A stretch of DNA of 30,114 bases from Symbiodinium natans (Eukaryota > Sar > Dinophyceae > Suessiales > Symbiodiniaceae). The notes under the pieces are model-generated. The model was not told the origin of the DNA. It made no database searches and saw only the letters and a program-made list of their open reading frames with translations. Below, in pieces: positions 1-8,678 of the stretch. The stretch is taken from positions 1-30,114 of the forward strand of contig CAJNDS010001178.1 in assembly GCA_905221605.1 (NCBI GenBank), read 5' to 3'. A program made the translations under genes and the position numbers. How positions within the stretch are numbered: position 1 is the first letter of the stretch; every line of letters begins with the position of its first letter.

Positions 1-3000
1 ACCCACCTTATCGGAGACTCAAGAGAATCAGCGGCCCGGAAAGCAGCTCGATGCGGCTATGAGTTGCATGGCGGGTCGGGCTCCCCTGGTCAAGGGAAAG
101 GAGTCCTCGGAGGTACGGGGATCTTGGTCCGTAAGCATTGGCAAGCCCGGTTCTTGAATCATGTTTCTTTTGAGGGGGGCGGTTTCACTGCAGTTGCGGT
201 CAGAACTAGACAGGCGGAGATTGCATGTTTCAGCGTCTACTTGCGGTCAGGTGTAGCGTATGATTCGCACCCTAATGCTGAAATCCTGTCCCGCCTAATG
301 GCAACTATAAAGGCTCACTCCGGGCACTGGTTTGCCATAGGGGATTGGAATGTGGCTCCAGAGGAGCTCCTGGCCAGCAACATCCTCAGTGAACTTCAGG
401 CCTACCCGATTGTGACTGGGCAGGCTACGTGTGATAGTGGCAACGAACTTGACTACTGCATCTGCAGCAGCAAGCTCAGGAGCATCTCCAGCATCGCTGC
501 AGATTGGACTGCTCCACATCGGCCCCACTCTAGCCTGATCCTCACTTGCGATACGATGGGGGGCCAGTGTAAGGTTTTCCAGCTTCCTGCGTTTGGACCT
601 GTTGGTGAAGTGGCAGGGTGTAGCAGGAAATTGCCGTGCATCACGCATATCAAGTGGATGGGGCGCGAGATTTCTGATGAAGTCTCGGTGGCATTTGCCG
701 CCCTGGCACAAGAGTGTTCGGCAACGGTGTGTCCCGAAGAAACCGCCGTCCGGGGCATCACCTTGTCATTGAAACACGGTCGACTTCTGGCCCCGTCCAA
801 AGTCTATAAGTACACGGACAATCATGCAAAATGGCAGAGGCTGCAGGTCTGGACAAATAAAACCCCCCAAAAAATCATCAAAGCCGATGAGCTCGAGAAC
901 CTGTTGTCAGGCCTGATTGATTCCGAGGCCCAGGAAATCAATGGCGACAAACAGGCAAAGATCAAATCCCTTCTCGCCGGGGAAGACGACATCGATACCC
1001 GCAAGTGGATCGAGGACGAAGCCTCAAAGGCCCAAAAGGAGCACGTCCGTTGCGATAAGGAGCGTTACAAGGAGTGGCTTGACGGCGCCGTTCAGAAAGG
1101 AATGAGGCCTCTCTTCCGTGCCATGAAAAGCCATGAATCTGGTCTGGATAGGCCTTTCCAAACAATGGAACCCATGCTACGTCCATACTGCCGATTGGCC
1201 CAGTGGCAACCGATATGGCAAGGAGAGTTCGAGCCTGTTCCAACCGTTTTTCCCCTACTGCTCGAAGAAGCCAAGCGAGAGGCCGAGCTACTCCCTCCGC
1301 TAGACCCGCTGGCAATCATGCTCCGCATCAAACGTCTGCCTCTGAAAGCCCCAGGACCAGATGGATGGACGATTCCCTTCCTTAAAGCCCTGCCTGAAAA
1401 ACGGGTCGAGGATCTCACCCATTTCTTTCACCTTGTGGAAAAAACCGGCCAGGCCCCGCATCAGTGGTGTACCACTCAGGTCACCATGCTTGTTAAGTCG
1501 GAAGAGATTGAACGCCCGATTGCTTTATGCCATGTAGCGTACAAGCTTTGGACCCAAGCCAGGTACAACCTGGTGGCTGAATGGATAGCCCGCTTTGAGC
1601 TAGTAGCTCCGTGGGACGCGGCCCGCCCAGGACAAGCTTGTTTGGACATTTCTGTCCGCAGAGTCTTCCTCTCCGAAATCAGCCGTTCGAGAGGTTTAAG
1701 TCGGGTGAGTATTTTCATCGACCTCACGACCTTTTATGAGACAGTCGAGCATGAGCTGTTGATCCAACAAGCCAAAATCCTGGGTTTCCCCCAGGTCGTC
1801 CTCAATATAGCGCTCCAGATATATCGAGGCGAAAGACTGATCTCCTCTGAGGGTCGAGTTTCTCACCCCTTATGGGCCAGAAGGGGCATAATGGCAGGCT
1901 GCCCCATAGCCCCTGCCCTGGCAAAGCTGGCACTGTTTCCCACTTGCCAGAAAGTTTACCAGTCGAACCGGATCCAGTCCATGGATGTATGGCTGGATGA
2001 CATCTCTGTCGATGTCGAGCACCGCGAACCGCAGACAGCAGCAAGGCAGGCGATTGCAGTGTTCCGCACGCTTCAGTCGGAGCTAGGAGCAGCCAAGCTG
2101 CAGCTCAGCATCCGGAAGTCCGCTTTTGTATGCTCTGATGGGTCTGCGGAAAAAGAACTCCGTATCAGGAGAAAGGTCAAAGAGCCGCAGGTGCAAAGTC
2201 TCGTCAAAGACCTGGGGGCGGATTCGTCTGGAGGCCGAAGGAGGCGGGTAAAGACCTCAAACAGCCGCATTCAGAAAGCGGTCAAGAGGAGCGGCAAACT
2301 TCATCGGTTAGGGCTAGGCCAGAAAAAGCATGCGATTCGCGCTTTTAAAACCAGCGCCTTTACGGCGGGCACCTGGGGGCACCAGGCCCAAGGGCTATCT
2401 CCAAAGAGAATGAAGGTGGTGAGGGGAATGGCGGTGTCCCACTCCACCAGACTGGCGCTTGGTTCAGCGGACGTGGTCTTTGATATGGGCGAGTTTAATG
2501 TCCAAGACCCGGTTATCCGCATCGTTCTGGAACACTGGGACAGCCTAAGCCGGTGCGTTGCTATCAATGGCCCGTGCGCGCCACGCTTTCAACAAGCATG
2601 GGGGGTAACGTGGAAAAGACTTGCGAGAGCGGCTCACCCCTGGAGACTAGCAGCTGGCCCGATTGCAGCTATGGTGTGCTATCTTCGCGACATGGGTTTT
2701 GAAGCTCCCACCATGGAAGTCTGGTCGAGGCCAGACCTCACCATTAGACTCGAGTGGGGAAACGCCATAACGGCACGGCAGGTGAAGGAGCAGCTGCGCG
2801 GAGCCATGCTGCGCGATCGTTGGGGGCGAATTGCAAACCAGCACGGCGGCGGAGGAGCCGAGCATGGTTTAGATTGGTCGACCCACAGGAGCCTGCTAAG
2901 AAAGGCCAAAGGGAACACTCTAAAGGTAACAGGGCTACGCATGGTCTGGCAAGGCGCTGTAGCCTTCAACGGACATGGAGGGCACGCGGTGTGCACGAGG

Positions 3001-4533
3001 TGCGGTGGGGCCAACTCCTTCGTGCATGCGCTCCACACTTGCCCTGCGTGGGCAGCGCACGACATTGGCCCCGACCCTGAGTGGAGGAGTAGGGTGGATG
3101 CACCAGAATGTTTCTGGCTGAGAGGGCTAGTCCCAGCCCCGCTTACCAGGCACCCTGACCACCCTCCCTTGGCCCTTGAAACCCTTGTTGAGGGAAACCT
3201 TGAAGCAGCGGCACTGAGTTGCCAACCTGTCTGGTTTGGTACAGACGGATCAGGAGGACCACAGGCCTCCGATCCCAGGCTCAGAATGGCAACCTGGAGC
3301 TTAGTTGCCATACAGCGCAAGGACGGCCATCTGCCGGCATGCTGCTGGCAAGGCCCGGAGCCGGATCCAGCCTACAAGATTGTGGGGTATGCGGTGGGAG
3401 CCCTTCAGGTAGGTTTCACGGTCAATGACGCCGAGTCAAAGGCACTTGACTTCCTTTTGGGCCTGTCCAACCAAAACAATTTTGTTGCCTGCGATAGCAA
3501 AATTGCGCTCACCAGACTTAAAAACCCCAACGCCCATTTCCTTTGGCCTAGTTTATGGACCGCAGGTCAGGATGACCGCAACAGATTAAAACCGGTCTGG
3601 ACAAAAGGGCACTTAACCAAAGAGGAGCACGCAGCCAGGCATGGCGCAGGCTCCCTATGGGCCTGGGAAGCCAACAGACATGCAGACTGGCTGTGCGGTC
3701 AGAAGGCCAAAGAGATTCTGTCACAAGAGCATGTGGCAAAAGTCAAGCAAATTGACAGCACTGCACGAGAGATCTCCACTTTCTTAGGAAAGCGAGCTGA
3801 GTTCCTCCTCGCCAACTGCCCGCTGCCCTCAGCTAATGAGGTCAAATTTGAGAGAAAGGCTAAGGCCAAGGCCGCGCCTCCCCCCAAAAAAGGACCCAAT
3901 AAAAAACAGCTTCTTTTGCATGCAGTCAAGGAGGCGAGTCCTCAGACCATGCACAATTGGAAAATCTCTAGCGGTGAAAGCACCAACAACCTGTGCATTA
4001 AGTGTGAAGGGTGCGGGCTTTACGTGCAACAAGTCGATCCGCATGAGGTGGTTGTGCACGTTCTTCAGTTCCCGTGCCAGAGTCTGCCTGTGCCCACCTC
4101 GACTCCGTGGGGCTTTCATGTGTCTCACCACATGATCAACCTTGGAGAGTCAGTGGTATGCAAAAAGTGTGGCGCTTTCCAAGCTGTCAGAATCCTAAAG
4201 GCCAAACCGGGATGTCAAGGTAGGTGCAGCCAGGTCTGCAAGAAGCCTAACAGCAAATTCCAAGAAGCCCAAAAAAGAAGCCTAGACCCCAAGGCAGGCG
4301 TGAAAGCCTTCTTTGGCTTGAGGCAGAGTTGCTCGCCCCATCCCGCAGCCGTTGTGCCTTCAAACACCAGCGTAAGTGAAGCAGTGGCAAGTAGCAGCAC
4401 AGGAGAGTCTCTCCCTCAGATTCCTCCTTTGCCTCCTCAGGCCACACCCGCTTTTCCCAAGCCTAAAGCAAAAACTAAAGCCAAAGCAAAAAAGGATGGC
4501 CTGACACAAACCGCTCTCTCTTTTAGGAAGTGA
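1..4533 (+). CDS. LINE polyprotein: AP endonuclease, reverse transcriptase, RNase H, zinc knuckles (5' partial)
   Basis: The frame is open from base 1, so the start lies upstream; the first ATG-like codon in frame is only a TTG at 64. Residues are numbered from base 1. Endonuclease: GDWN at 115-118, LDY around 151, and a final His at 173 in APHRPHS, where the usual SDH Asp appears to be Pro. RT: a PGPDG motif with its Asp at 454, motif A Asp574 in FIDLTTFYE, a GCPIAPALAK stretch, and the catalytic pair in WLDD (Asp666, Asp667). A Cys-Cys-His-Cys knuckle starts at Cys998. RNase H: Asp1082 in TDGSG, Glu1145, Asp1165, His1204 and Asp1229. The C-terminus has further Cys pairs near 1332 and 1387, then a Lys/Pro/Ala-rich tail ending QTALSFRK. 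It would nick target DNA and copy element RNA in the nucleus. RT and RNase H are seen clearly; activity is inferred. Confidence 0.88.
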   Translation, partial: THLIGDSRESAARKAARCGYELHGGSGSPGQGKGVLGGTGILVRKHWQARFLNHVSFEGGGFTAVAVRTRQAEIACFSVYLRSGVAYDSHPNAEILSRLMATIKAHSGHWFAIGDWNVAPEELLASNILSELQAYPIVTGQATCDSGNELDYCICSSKLRSISSIAADWTAPHRPHSSLILTCDTMGGQCKVFQLPAFGPVGEVAGCSRKLPCITHIKWMGREISDEVSVAFAALAQECSATVCPEETAVRGITLSLKHGRLLAPSKVYKYTDNHAKWQRLQVWTNKTPQKIIKADELENLLSGLIDSEAQEINGDKQAKIKSLLAGEDDIDTRKWIEDEASKAQKEHVRCDKERYKEWLDGAVQKGMRPLFRAMKSHESGLDRPFQTMEPMLRPYCRLAQWQPIWQGEFEPVPTVFPLLLEEAKREAELLPPLDPLAIMLRIKRLPLKAPGPDGWTIPFLKALPEKRVEDLTHFFHLVEKTGQAPHQWCTTQVTMLVKSEEIERPIALCHVAYKLWTQARYNLVAEWIARFELVAPWDAARPGQACLDISVRRVFLSEISRSRGLSRVSIFIDLTTFYETVEHELLIQQAKILGFPQVVLNIALQIYRGERLISSEGRVSHPLWARRGIMAGCPIAPALAKLALFPTCQKVYQSNRIQSMDVWLDDISVDVEHREPQTAARQAIAVFRTLQSELGAAKLQLSIRKSAFVCSDGSAEKELRIRRKVKEPQVQSLVKDLGADSSGGRRRRVKTSNSRIQKAVKRSGKLHRLGLGQKKHAIRAFKTSAFTAGTWGHQAQGLSPKRMKVVRGMAVSHSTRLALGSADVVFDMGEFNVQDPVIRIVLEHWDSLSRCVAINGPCAPRFQQAWGVTWKRLARAAHPWRLAAGPIAAMVCYLRDMGFEAPTMEVWSRPDLTIRLEWGNAITARQVKEQLRGAMLRDRWGRIANQHGGGGAEHGLDWSTHRSLLRKAKGNTLKVTGLRMVWQGAVAFNGHGGHAVCTRCGGANSFVHALHTCPAWAAHDIGPDPEWRSRVDAPECFWLRGLVPAPLTRHPDHPPLALETLVEGNLEAAALSCQPVWFGTDGSGGPQASDPRLRMATWSLVAIQRKDGHLPACCWQGPEPDPAYKIVGYAVGALQVGFTVNDAESKALDFLLGLSNQNNFVACDSKIALTRLKNPNAHFLWPSLWTAGQDDRNRLKPVWTKGHLTKEEHAARHGAGSLWAWEANRHADWLCGQKAKEILSQEHVAKVKQIDSTAREISTFLGKRAEFLLANCPLPSANEVKFERKAKAKAAPPPKKGPNKKQLLLHAVKEASPQTMHNWKISSGESTNNLCIKCEGCGLYVQQVDPHEVVVHVLQFPCQSLPVPTSTPWGFHVSHHMINLGESVVCKKCGAFQAVRILKAKPGCQGRCSQVCKKPNSKFQEAQKRSLDPKAGVKAFFGLRQSCSPHPAAVVPSNTSVSEAVASSSTGESLPQIPPLPPQATPAFPKPKAKTKAKAKKDGLTQTALSFRK

Positions 4534-4536
4534 GCT

Positions 4537-5961
4537 ATGGGAAAAGGAGGGAAGAAAGGACACGGCAAATCCAAAGGCCTCAAAGGCAAGCAATCAAGAT
4601 TGCCACAAGAAGAGCTGGATGCAGCATGGGAGGTGAACATGGAAAGAAGCGCGCGAGATCTCCCTACAAAAAGCCCCGGCTCGATCTCCAGGAGTAAAGC
4701 AAGGAGCCACGCTAGGCATCTTGCCTTAGCGGAAAGCGATGCGCGTTTCCGGGCAAACTCAACACCTCGCCCTACACCACCTGCTCCTCCGCCAAGCAGG
4801 CGAGGACAGGAGGAAGACGTGCCCGAAGATCCTTCGGATGAAACCCAGGAGTGGCGCTCCGATCAGCCTTCCCCCTGGGAACGAAGGGTCAAGTTAAGAA
4901 GCTCCTCTGCTTCAAGCGGGCACAGAAGGGAAGAGGTTCTCTCCCGAAATGAGGCTCCTCTGCTAAGCTCCTCCTCATTGAACCCTGGGCACCCTGTCGC
5001 CCACGCGGAGGTTGAGGATCTCACCTCTCTTCTTGACCCCGCAAGCATTCCCGAGAGCTCAGGGCGGCCCCAGGACAACGAAGCATCCGAGGCAAACCCT
5101 CAGACAGTTAGGGCGACTAGTTCAGGAAGAAGCGCCGCAGTGGCAGCAGGCGCGCGTCAGAGGGCAGACCCACAGGAAGCCGCGTTCCACTTTCAAGGCC
5201 AGTGGAAGGCACACCGCGGCAAGCCAAAGGAGCCTCTGCATTATCTTCCTGTCAACCTGGTCATGATCCATGACGTCACCCACAGCCTCCAGGTTCGGGA
5301 CACCATGGATCTGACTATGCTCATGTTCGGCCGTACGCGAGTAGCCTATGTAGCCGAATCGGCTCCCCTGGTGTGGAAATTTTCGGATGAAAGCCAAGCC
5401 GAAGAAGAGCGTATCAGTAATATCTTTCCCCGGTTAACGGCGAAGGTCTACTGGTATGGGCTTGTGCGCGTCCGCCTGCTGTGGCAGGGTGGAGAGCAGG
5501 TGTTTCCATTTTACATGTCGCTGCAGGAGCGATGTGTTCCAGGGGTTGAGGTTCTCACCCGATTCGGCGCGGGAAGCCAGAGTTGCTTCCAGTTCTTGTG
5601 CTACATGGCCATCATTTTGGCCTTTCTTCGAGCCGAAGGGTGGACCCTCCGCGATTTGGGGCCGCTAAATGTAGCCGTGAGTCGTACCACGGCAAATTCC
5701 CCCTATCCGAGGCTCATTTTCACGAACGAATGGACATGGGAAGGCAAAGAAGCCAAACACAGCTGGACAGGCTTTTGGGCGCTTGTGGCGGATTTCAGCC
5801 CTTCACGCCAAGGCTGGCTTCGTGACAAGCTCAGACACGTTGGCGTATACCCTAGGTGGTGCGCGGAAACGCTGTTAATGGAGTGTCAGCCCTTCTGGAG
5901 CCATCTCAGCGAACAGGGCATTATCGACTCGGGAGGGCCCCGTTTCAGTGATCTGCGATGA
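4537..5961 (+). CDS. LINE second ORF, basic N-terminus plus a possibly kinase-like C-terminal domain
   Basis: A 474-aa ORF starts at an ATG only 3 nt after the stop of the endonuclease-RT ORF (TGA GCT ATG), which suggests coupled re-initiation. Residues 1-20 are Lys/Gly-rich, as in nucleic-acid binding tails. Residues 40-215 are low-complexity and rich in Ser, Pro, Glu and Arg. Residues about 216-450 look folded. In that part I see a Lys in LVWKFS (281), a Glu-rich EEERI (289-293), LRDLGPLN (371-378) and ADFSPS (418-423). In that order they resemble the VAIK Lys, helix-C Glu, HRDxxPxN loop and DFG of protein kinases, but the HRD His is Leu, DFG is DFS, and the loop between HRD and DFG is long. 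This is a weak resemblance read by eye. The ORF is real by length, context and composition; its function is unknown. It could equally be an RNA-binding chaperone ORF. Confidence 0.72.
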   Translation: MGKGGKKGHGKSKGLKGKQSRLPQEELDAAWEVNMERSARDLPTKSPGSISRSKARSHARHLALAESDARFRANSTPRPTPPAPPPSRRGQEEDVPEDPSDETQEWRSDQPSPWERRVKLRSSSASSGHRREEVLSRNEAPLLSSSSLNPGHPVAHAEVEDLTSLLDPASIPESSGRPQDNEASEANPQTVRATSSGRSAAVAAGARQRADPQEAAFHFQGQWKAHRGKPKEPLHYLPVNLVMIHDVTHSLQVRDTMDLTMLMFGRTRVAYVAESAPLVWKFSDESQAEEERISNIFPRLTAKVYWYGLVRVRLLWQGGEQVFPFYMSLQERCVPGVEVLTRFGAGSQSCFQFLCYMAIILAFLRAEGWTLRDLGPLNVAVSRTTANSPYPRLIFTNEWTWEGKEAKHSWTGFWALVADFSPSRQGWLRDKLRHVGVYPRWCAETLLMECQPFWSHLSEQGIIDSGGPRFSDLR

Positions 5962-6204
5962 GCCAGAAGGTGAGTTTCTCCCTGAGCTGCGGCGAGAATC
6001 TTGTCAAGTCTGTAAAGACTCTGAGGGATGGTGAGGTTCTCCCTGCCCGTAGCTCTTCCCGTAGCATCTCGGATGCCTTCATAAGCACGGCCGTGTTTAG
6101 CAGGCCAAGGCATTCCCGAGAGTAGTTGTTCTCACGTTTCACCTTAACTCCCGGGACTTTGGTCCCGAAGAGCCTAATTGGCTAGCGACTTAGCCCGCTT
6201 TCGA
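5962..6204 (+). other. LINE 3' untranslated tail with stem-loops
   Basis: This non-coding tail begins at the second ORF's stop and ends at CCGCTTTCGA. It holds two GG-T-GAG...CTC-CC mini-hairpins (5969-5982 and 6030-6043), a GGCC...GGCC element near 6090-6110, and a 6-bp stem-loop CGGGAC-TTTG-GTCCCG at 6152-6167, followed by GAAGAGCCTAA and TGGCTAGCGAC. The same landmarks in the same order end every A element here. In stringent-type LINEs such tails are the site the RT recognises; that role is inferred for this element. Confidence 0.7.
6152..6167 (+). repeat. LINE tail stem-loop (CGGGAC-TTTG-GTCCCG)
   Basis: A perfect 6-bp stem with a 4-nt loop. The equivalent stem in A1 and A2 is CGGAAC-TTCG-GTTCCG. 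The middle pairs differ on both arms (G-C here, A-T there), so base pairing is kept while sequence changes. Confidence 0.75.
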
Positions 6205-6217
6205 GTGATATATGTGA
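6205..6217 (+). repeat. 13-bp direct repeat flanking element A1, left copy
   Basis: GTGATATATGTGA follows the LINE tail and precedes A1. An identical 13-mer follows the A1 tail at 8714-8726. It is best read as a target-site duplication. Five extra bases (TGTGA) separate it from the TGGCTCAAG head, possibly untemplated or slippage bases. Confidence 0.65.
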
Positions 6218-6222
6218 TGTGA

Positions 6223-6299
6223 TGGCTCAAGATCTCGGCTCAACCCCGGTGGGGTGCACAGGTAGCAGAGCGGTAGCTGTGCGAACCAGCCTCGAGTCC
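6223..6299 (+). promoter_or_regulatory. Element A head: spliced-leader-like 5' end and pol III-like boxes
   Basis: The head opens with TGGCTCAAG, the last nine bases of the dinoflagellate spliced leader (from memory of that conserved sequence). It is followed by a CCCC-GGT-GGGG hairpin. TAGCAGAGCGGT (6263-6274) resembles a pol III A box, and GCCTCGAGTCC (6289-6299) matches a B box at 9 of 11 positions. The boxes are only 26 nt apart, less than in tRNAs, so pol III transcription is uncertain. The first 45-50 nt are shared with the B elements. Confidence 0.4.
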
Positions 6300-6349
6300 C
6301 CTAACTGCTTTGGGTACCAGGCCTGCTTCTCACAGCCTTCTTTAGAGCC

Positions 6350-7267
6350 ATGTCCAGAGCACCTGTGCAGTTGAGATCCTCATTGCAAGCAAGTGAAGGG
6401 TTTGAGTCATCTCACCCAACTTGTTCTGCAAAGAGCCAGCAAGAAGGCACGGCCCGACTGGAGGGCAAAGCATTCCGGCTTGGGGAACTCTTCCCTTATG
6501 CGAGTCCTCTTACAGCCGGCTGTGGAGTTTCTCCAGCCTTGGAAGACCAGGTAAGTTGCTCGAGCAGCCTGGCAAGTGCAGAGCGAACTTGGGCCCATAG
6601 AGCCAATTGTGGCTCCAGCCAAGGCAGGACTTTCCACCAAGCACTCTGCTTTCGCTGGTTTCACAAGGGCCGGAAAGAATGGCTGCTCCTCTCAGAGGAC
6701 AGCAGCGTGTATTTTGTTCGCACCAGCAAATCCGGCAAAACAGTCAGAGCCGGACCTTGTGGGCAATGGCGATGCATGGAAGACCCAGCAGAGCTCCACG
6801 GGGGAACGGGGGGCGACCCGCCCGTGCAGTGGCTTCGCCTGTTAAACTTTAACTGCACTGGCTGTGGTAATATTCCAACCCATAACCTCAGTTTCGTGCC
6901 AGGTCCTGGGAAAAGGCAACCAGCGATCTTGCACGGAGAGGATGGAAGACGCATCGAGCTCCACTGTGCCCTTTGTCTTGAAAACTTTCTAGCTTGCACG
7001 TGGAGCTGGCCGAGTTTTGACCAAGCAGTTAGGAGACCGGTGTTCCTGGACGACGCTTCCCTTGCTGACTTGCGTCAGTTAGGTCACCAAGTTACGCAGC
7101 CCGCAGAGCCTTCGCTGGTTCCGCTGTCTTCTGCAGCCAGCGCACATGGCTGGACCTTCCTTGAGGAAGGGTGTTCTCAGGATCCAGACTCCCCAGAAGA
7201 AGCATGCAGCAGTGATTGGCAAGTGTGTGGCTTTGAAGATTTGGAAGACATCCCATGGGAGGTCTGA
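6350..7267 (+). CDS. Element A protein, 305 aa, unknown function (intact copy 1)
   Basis: The ORF begins at the first good ATG after the head and is repeated intact in A3; A2 carries the same ORF with one frameshift. Residues 1-75 are Ser/Ala-rich and look disordered. The core, about 95-235, has WFHKGRKEWLLL, YFVR, a CGxW motif, NFNCTGCG, and Cys/His pairs (HCALCLENFLAC) that could bind zinc. The last 40 residues are acidic (EDLEDIPWEV). The core aligns by eye with the ORF of the B elements: HxGRxExLxL, FVR, GxCGxW and a later NFxC are shared. I recognise no known family. Three copies and a diverged relative argue that the protein is expressed. A perfect splice-donor-like CAG-GTAAGT lies inside it at about 6549-6556. 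Its role could be RNA binding or packaging of the element, but that is a guess. Confidence 0.6.
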   Translation: MSRAPVQLRSSLQASEGFESSHPTCSAKSQQEGTARLEGKAFRLGELFPYASPLTAGCGVSPALEDQVSCSSSLASAERTWAHRANCGSSQGRTFHQALCFRWFHKGRKEWLLLSEDSSVYFVRTSKSGKTVRAGPCGQWRCMEDPAELHGGTGGDPPVQWLRLLNFNCTGCGNIPTHNLSFVPGPGKRQPAILHGEDGRRIELHCALCLENFLACTWSWPSFDQAVRRPVFLDDASLADLRQLGHQVTQPAEPSLVPLSSAASAHGWTFLEEGCSQDPDSPEEACSSDWQVCGFEDLEDIPWEV

Positions 7268-8154
7268 CCTACTACAGCCCCAACCCACCCAAATTGCAGG
7301 AGCTTTGCCCTGCCAGAATCAAGGGCGAGACTATCCCCTCCTGAATCCATTCACCCAGGGTGAGGCTTCTCCCCGTTTCAATCAGTGACGGTCTTTCGAG
7401 TCCGTTCCCAAACTGTGAGTGCCTCAGGGCACCAAAGAGAATCTTGCATTGAATTGAATCATGATTTGATCGCGTAAGGTTGCAGGTGTAAGAATGCAAG
7501 CAAGCAAGTGCTCAGTCCCGGCACATACCCAGATCCATCCATCGGAATATTCGCAGTCGTTCCGTTGGTCACCCTGCAGGACAAGCCGCCTTGATGTGGC
7601 TTTAGTACAGCTTGACACCGGTTTGGCCCCCTTGTTCGGTCTGTAGAGCAGACCGCTGGACCGGGTTTTCGGGCTCAGGAGCTTGCGGGTCTTCCACAGG
7701 CCCAACACGGGGTTCTCGCAAACACAGCGCCCGAAAGGATAACGTCAGAACCGGACCCTGAAGATCCTCACTGGTTGATGAGGGGAGGGAGCGCGCTGAG
7801 ATGTTGGGGAACGGACGAGGATCCTAGTACTTTCCGGCCGGTTGTGGCCGAGGGCAAGCTGCCCGGCATCAGTTTGGGGTTACCCGTGTTTGGCCTGCCG
7901 AGGATTTCCTTTGTTTTTCCTGCAGGGTGTGTTGTTTTTCTCCTGTTGGTGCAAGCCCAGCCAGGAGAATGCCTAGCGGCAGGCGTTGTTTGTTAGGGAC
8001 CATTACTTAGGCTGACGGACAGCCAGTGGCACCAGATTGCGGAGGTTAAAGGCTGTGGCTCGGAGCCCGAAAGCCGGCCCAACTGTGATGCCCAAATCAA
8101 CCAAGCCCTCCCTGCGTGCAAGTGGTGTGGGTTCATCTGGAGCCGCTGGGGTCG

Positions 8155-8305
8155 AACCAGTGAGTAAGCGCGAGAAAGCTGGTTCCTCCTACCTGGTGAG
8201 TAAGTGCGAGAAAACCAGGTCAGCATACGGGGCAAACAGGAGCTCAGAGCTGCTGCGGCATGGGTTTCTGGGGCCTAAGTGAGTAAGAGCGAGAAAGCTT
8301 AGGCC
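8155..8305 (+). repeat. Three constant-loop mini-hairpins in A1
   Basis: The stems are AACCAG/CTGGTT (8155-8160 with 8179-8184), ACCTGGT/ACCAGGT (8191-8197 with 8214-8220) and GGCCTAAG/CTTAGGCC (8272-8279 with 8298-8305). All are perfect and of different sequence. The loops all read (T)GAGTAAGNGCGAGAAA(G), with N varying. The same three sit in A2 and A3, and two shorter-stemmed ones sit in each B element. Confidence 0.85.
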
Positions 8306-8654
8306 TGCCCCGGAGGTTGGCGACTTTGCCAATCCACTTGTCTGCAGTTCGTACAGGCATAGCCCGTGTGTCGGTTCCAGACCTTCTGCCTTTTCTGAGT
8401 GAGCCGAATGGGTGAGTTTCTCCCCTGTACAGGCAGGGCTTATAGGGTAGGCAGTACAGACCAGGCAGTTCAACCTGCAGAACAATTGCCTAGGGCTTCG
8501 TACAGTGCCAAACCAGTGAGTAGCCGTTGGCCGCCGAGCTTCTCGCGGAACTGGTTAAGCCCTCAATGCTTTCTCTCGGTGATCCTGCACATAGTTCGGC
8601 CGTGTTAAGCAGGCCAAGGTCACCTCGAGAGTTTCTTTCAGTGCTTTGTTAATA

Positions 8655-8678
8655 CTTCCCGGAACTTCGGTTCCGAAG
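8655..8678 (+). repeat. A1 terminal stem-loop with TTCG loop
   Basis: CGGAAC-TTCG-GTTCCG is extended by CTT/AAG across a small bulge, followed by GAGCCTAACCTGGCTAGC. The C(TTCG)G loop is the unusually stable UUCG tetraloop if transcribed. It is homologous to the LINE tail stem-loop. Confidence 0.75.

Larger units (their letters stand above)
1..6204 (+). mobile_element. LINE-type non-LTR retrotransposon, 5' end outside the window
   Basis: Two adjacent ORFs (endonuclease-RT-RNase H, then a second protein) are followed by a structured 3' tail of about 240 nt. The order endonuclease, RT, RNase H, zinc knuckles is that of a non-LTR element that integrates by target-primed reverse transcription. 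The 3' end is placed after CCGCTTTCGA because the next 13 nt (GTGATATATGTGA) recur after element A1. The 5' end and any earlier ORF lie upstream. Both visible ORFs are intact, so the copy may be recent. No poly(A) tail is seen; the end is defined by a stem-loop tail instead. Confidence 0.85.

Noticed and set aside
4495-4533. PCNA-binding (PIP) motif at the LINE polyprotein C-terminus
   Set aside because: QTALSFRK has the Gln and Leu but lacks the paired aromatic residues in the right place.
6223-6302. A tRNA gene in the element A head
   Set aside because: Box-like motifs are present, but the spacing is too short and no acceptor stem or anticodon arm can be drawn.
8191-8220. Constant-loop hairpins as 23-nt micro-introns (GTGAGT...CAG)
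   Set aside because: Some copies begin GT and end AG, but others do not, and no reading frame is restored by removing them.
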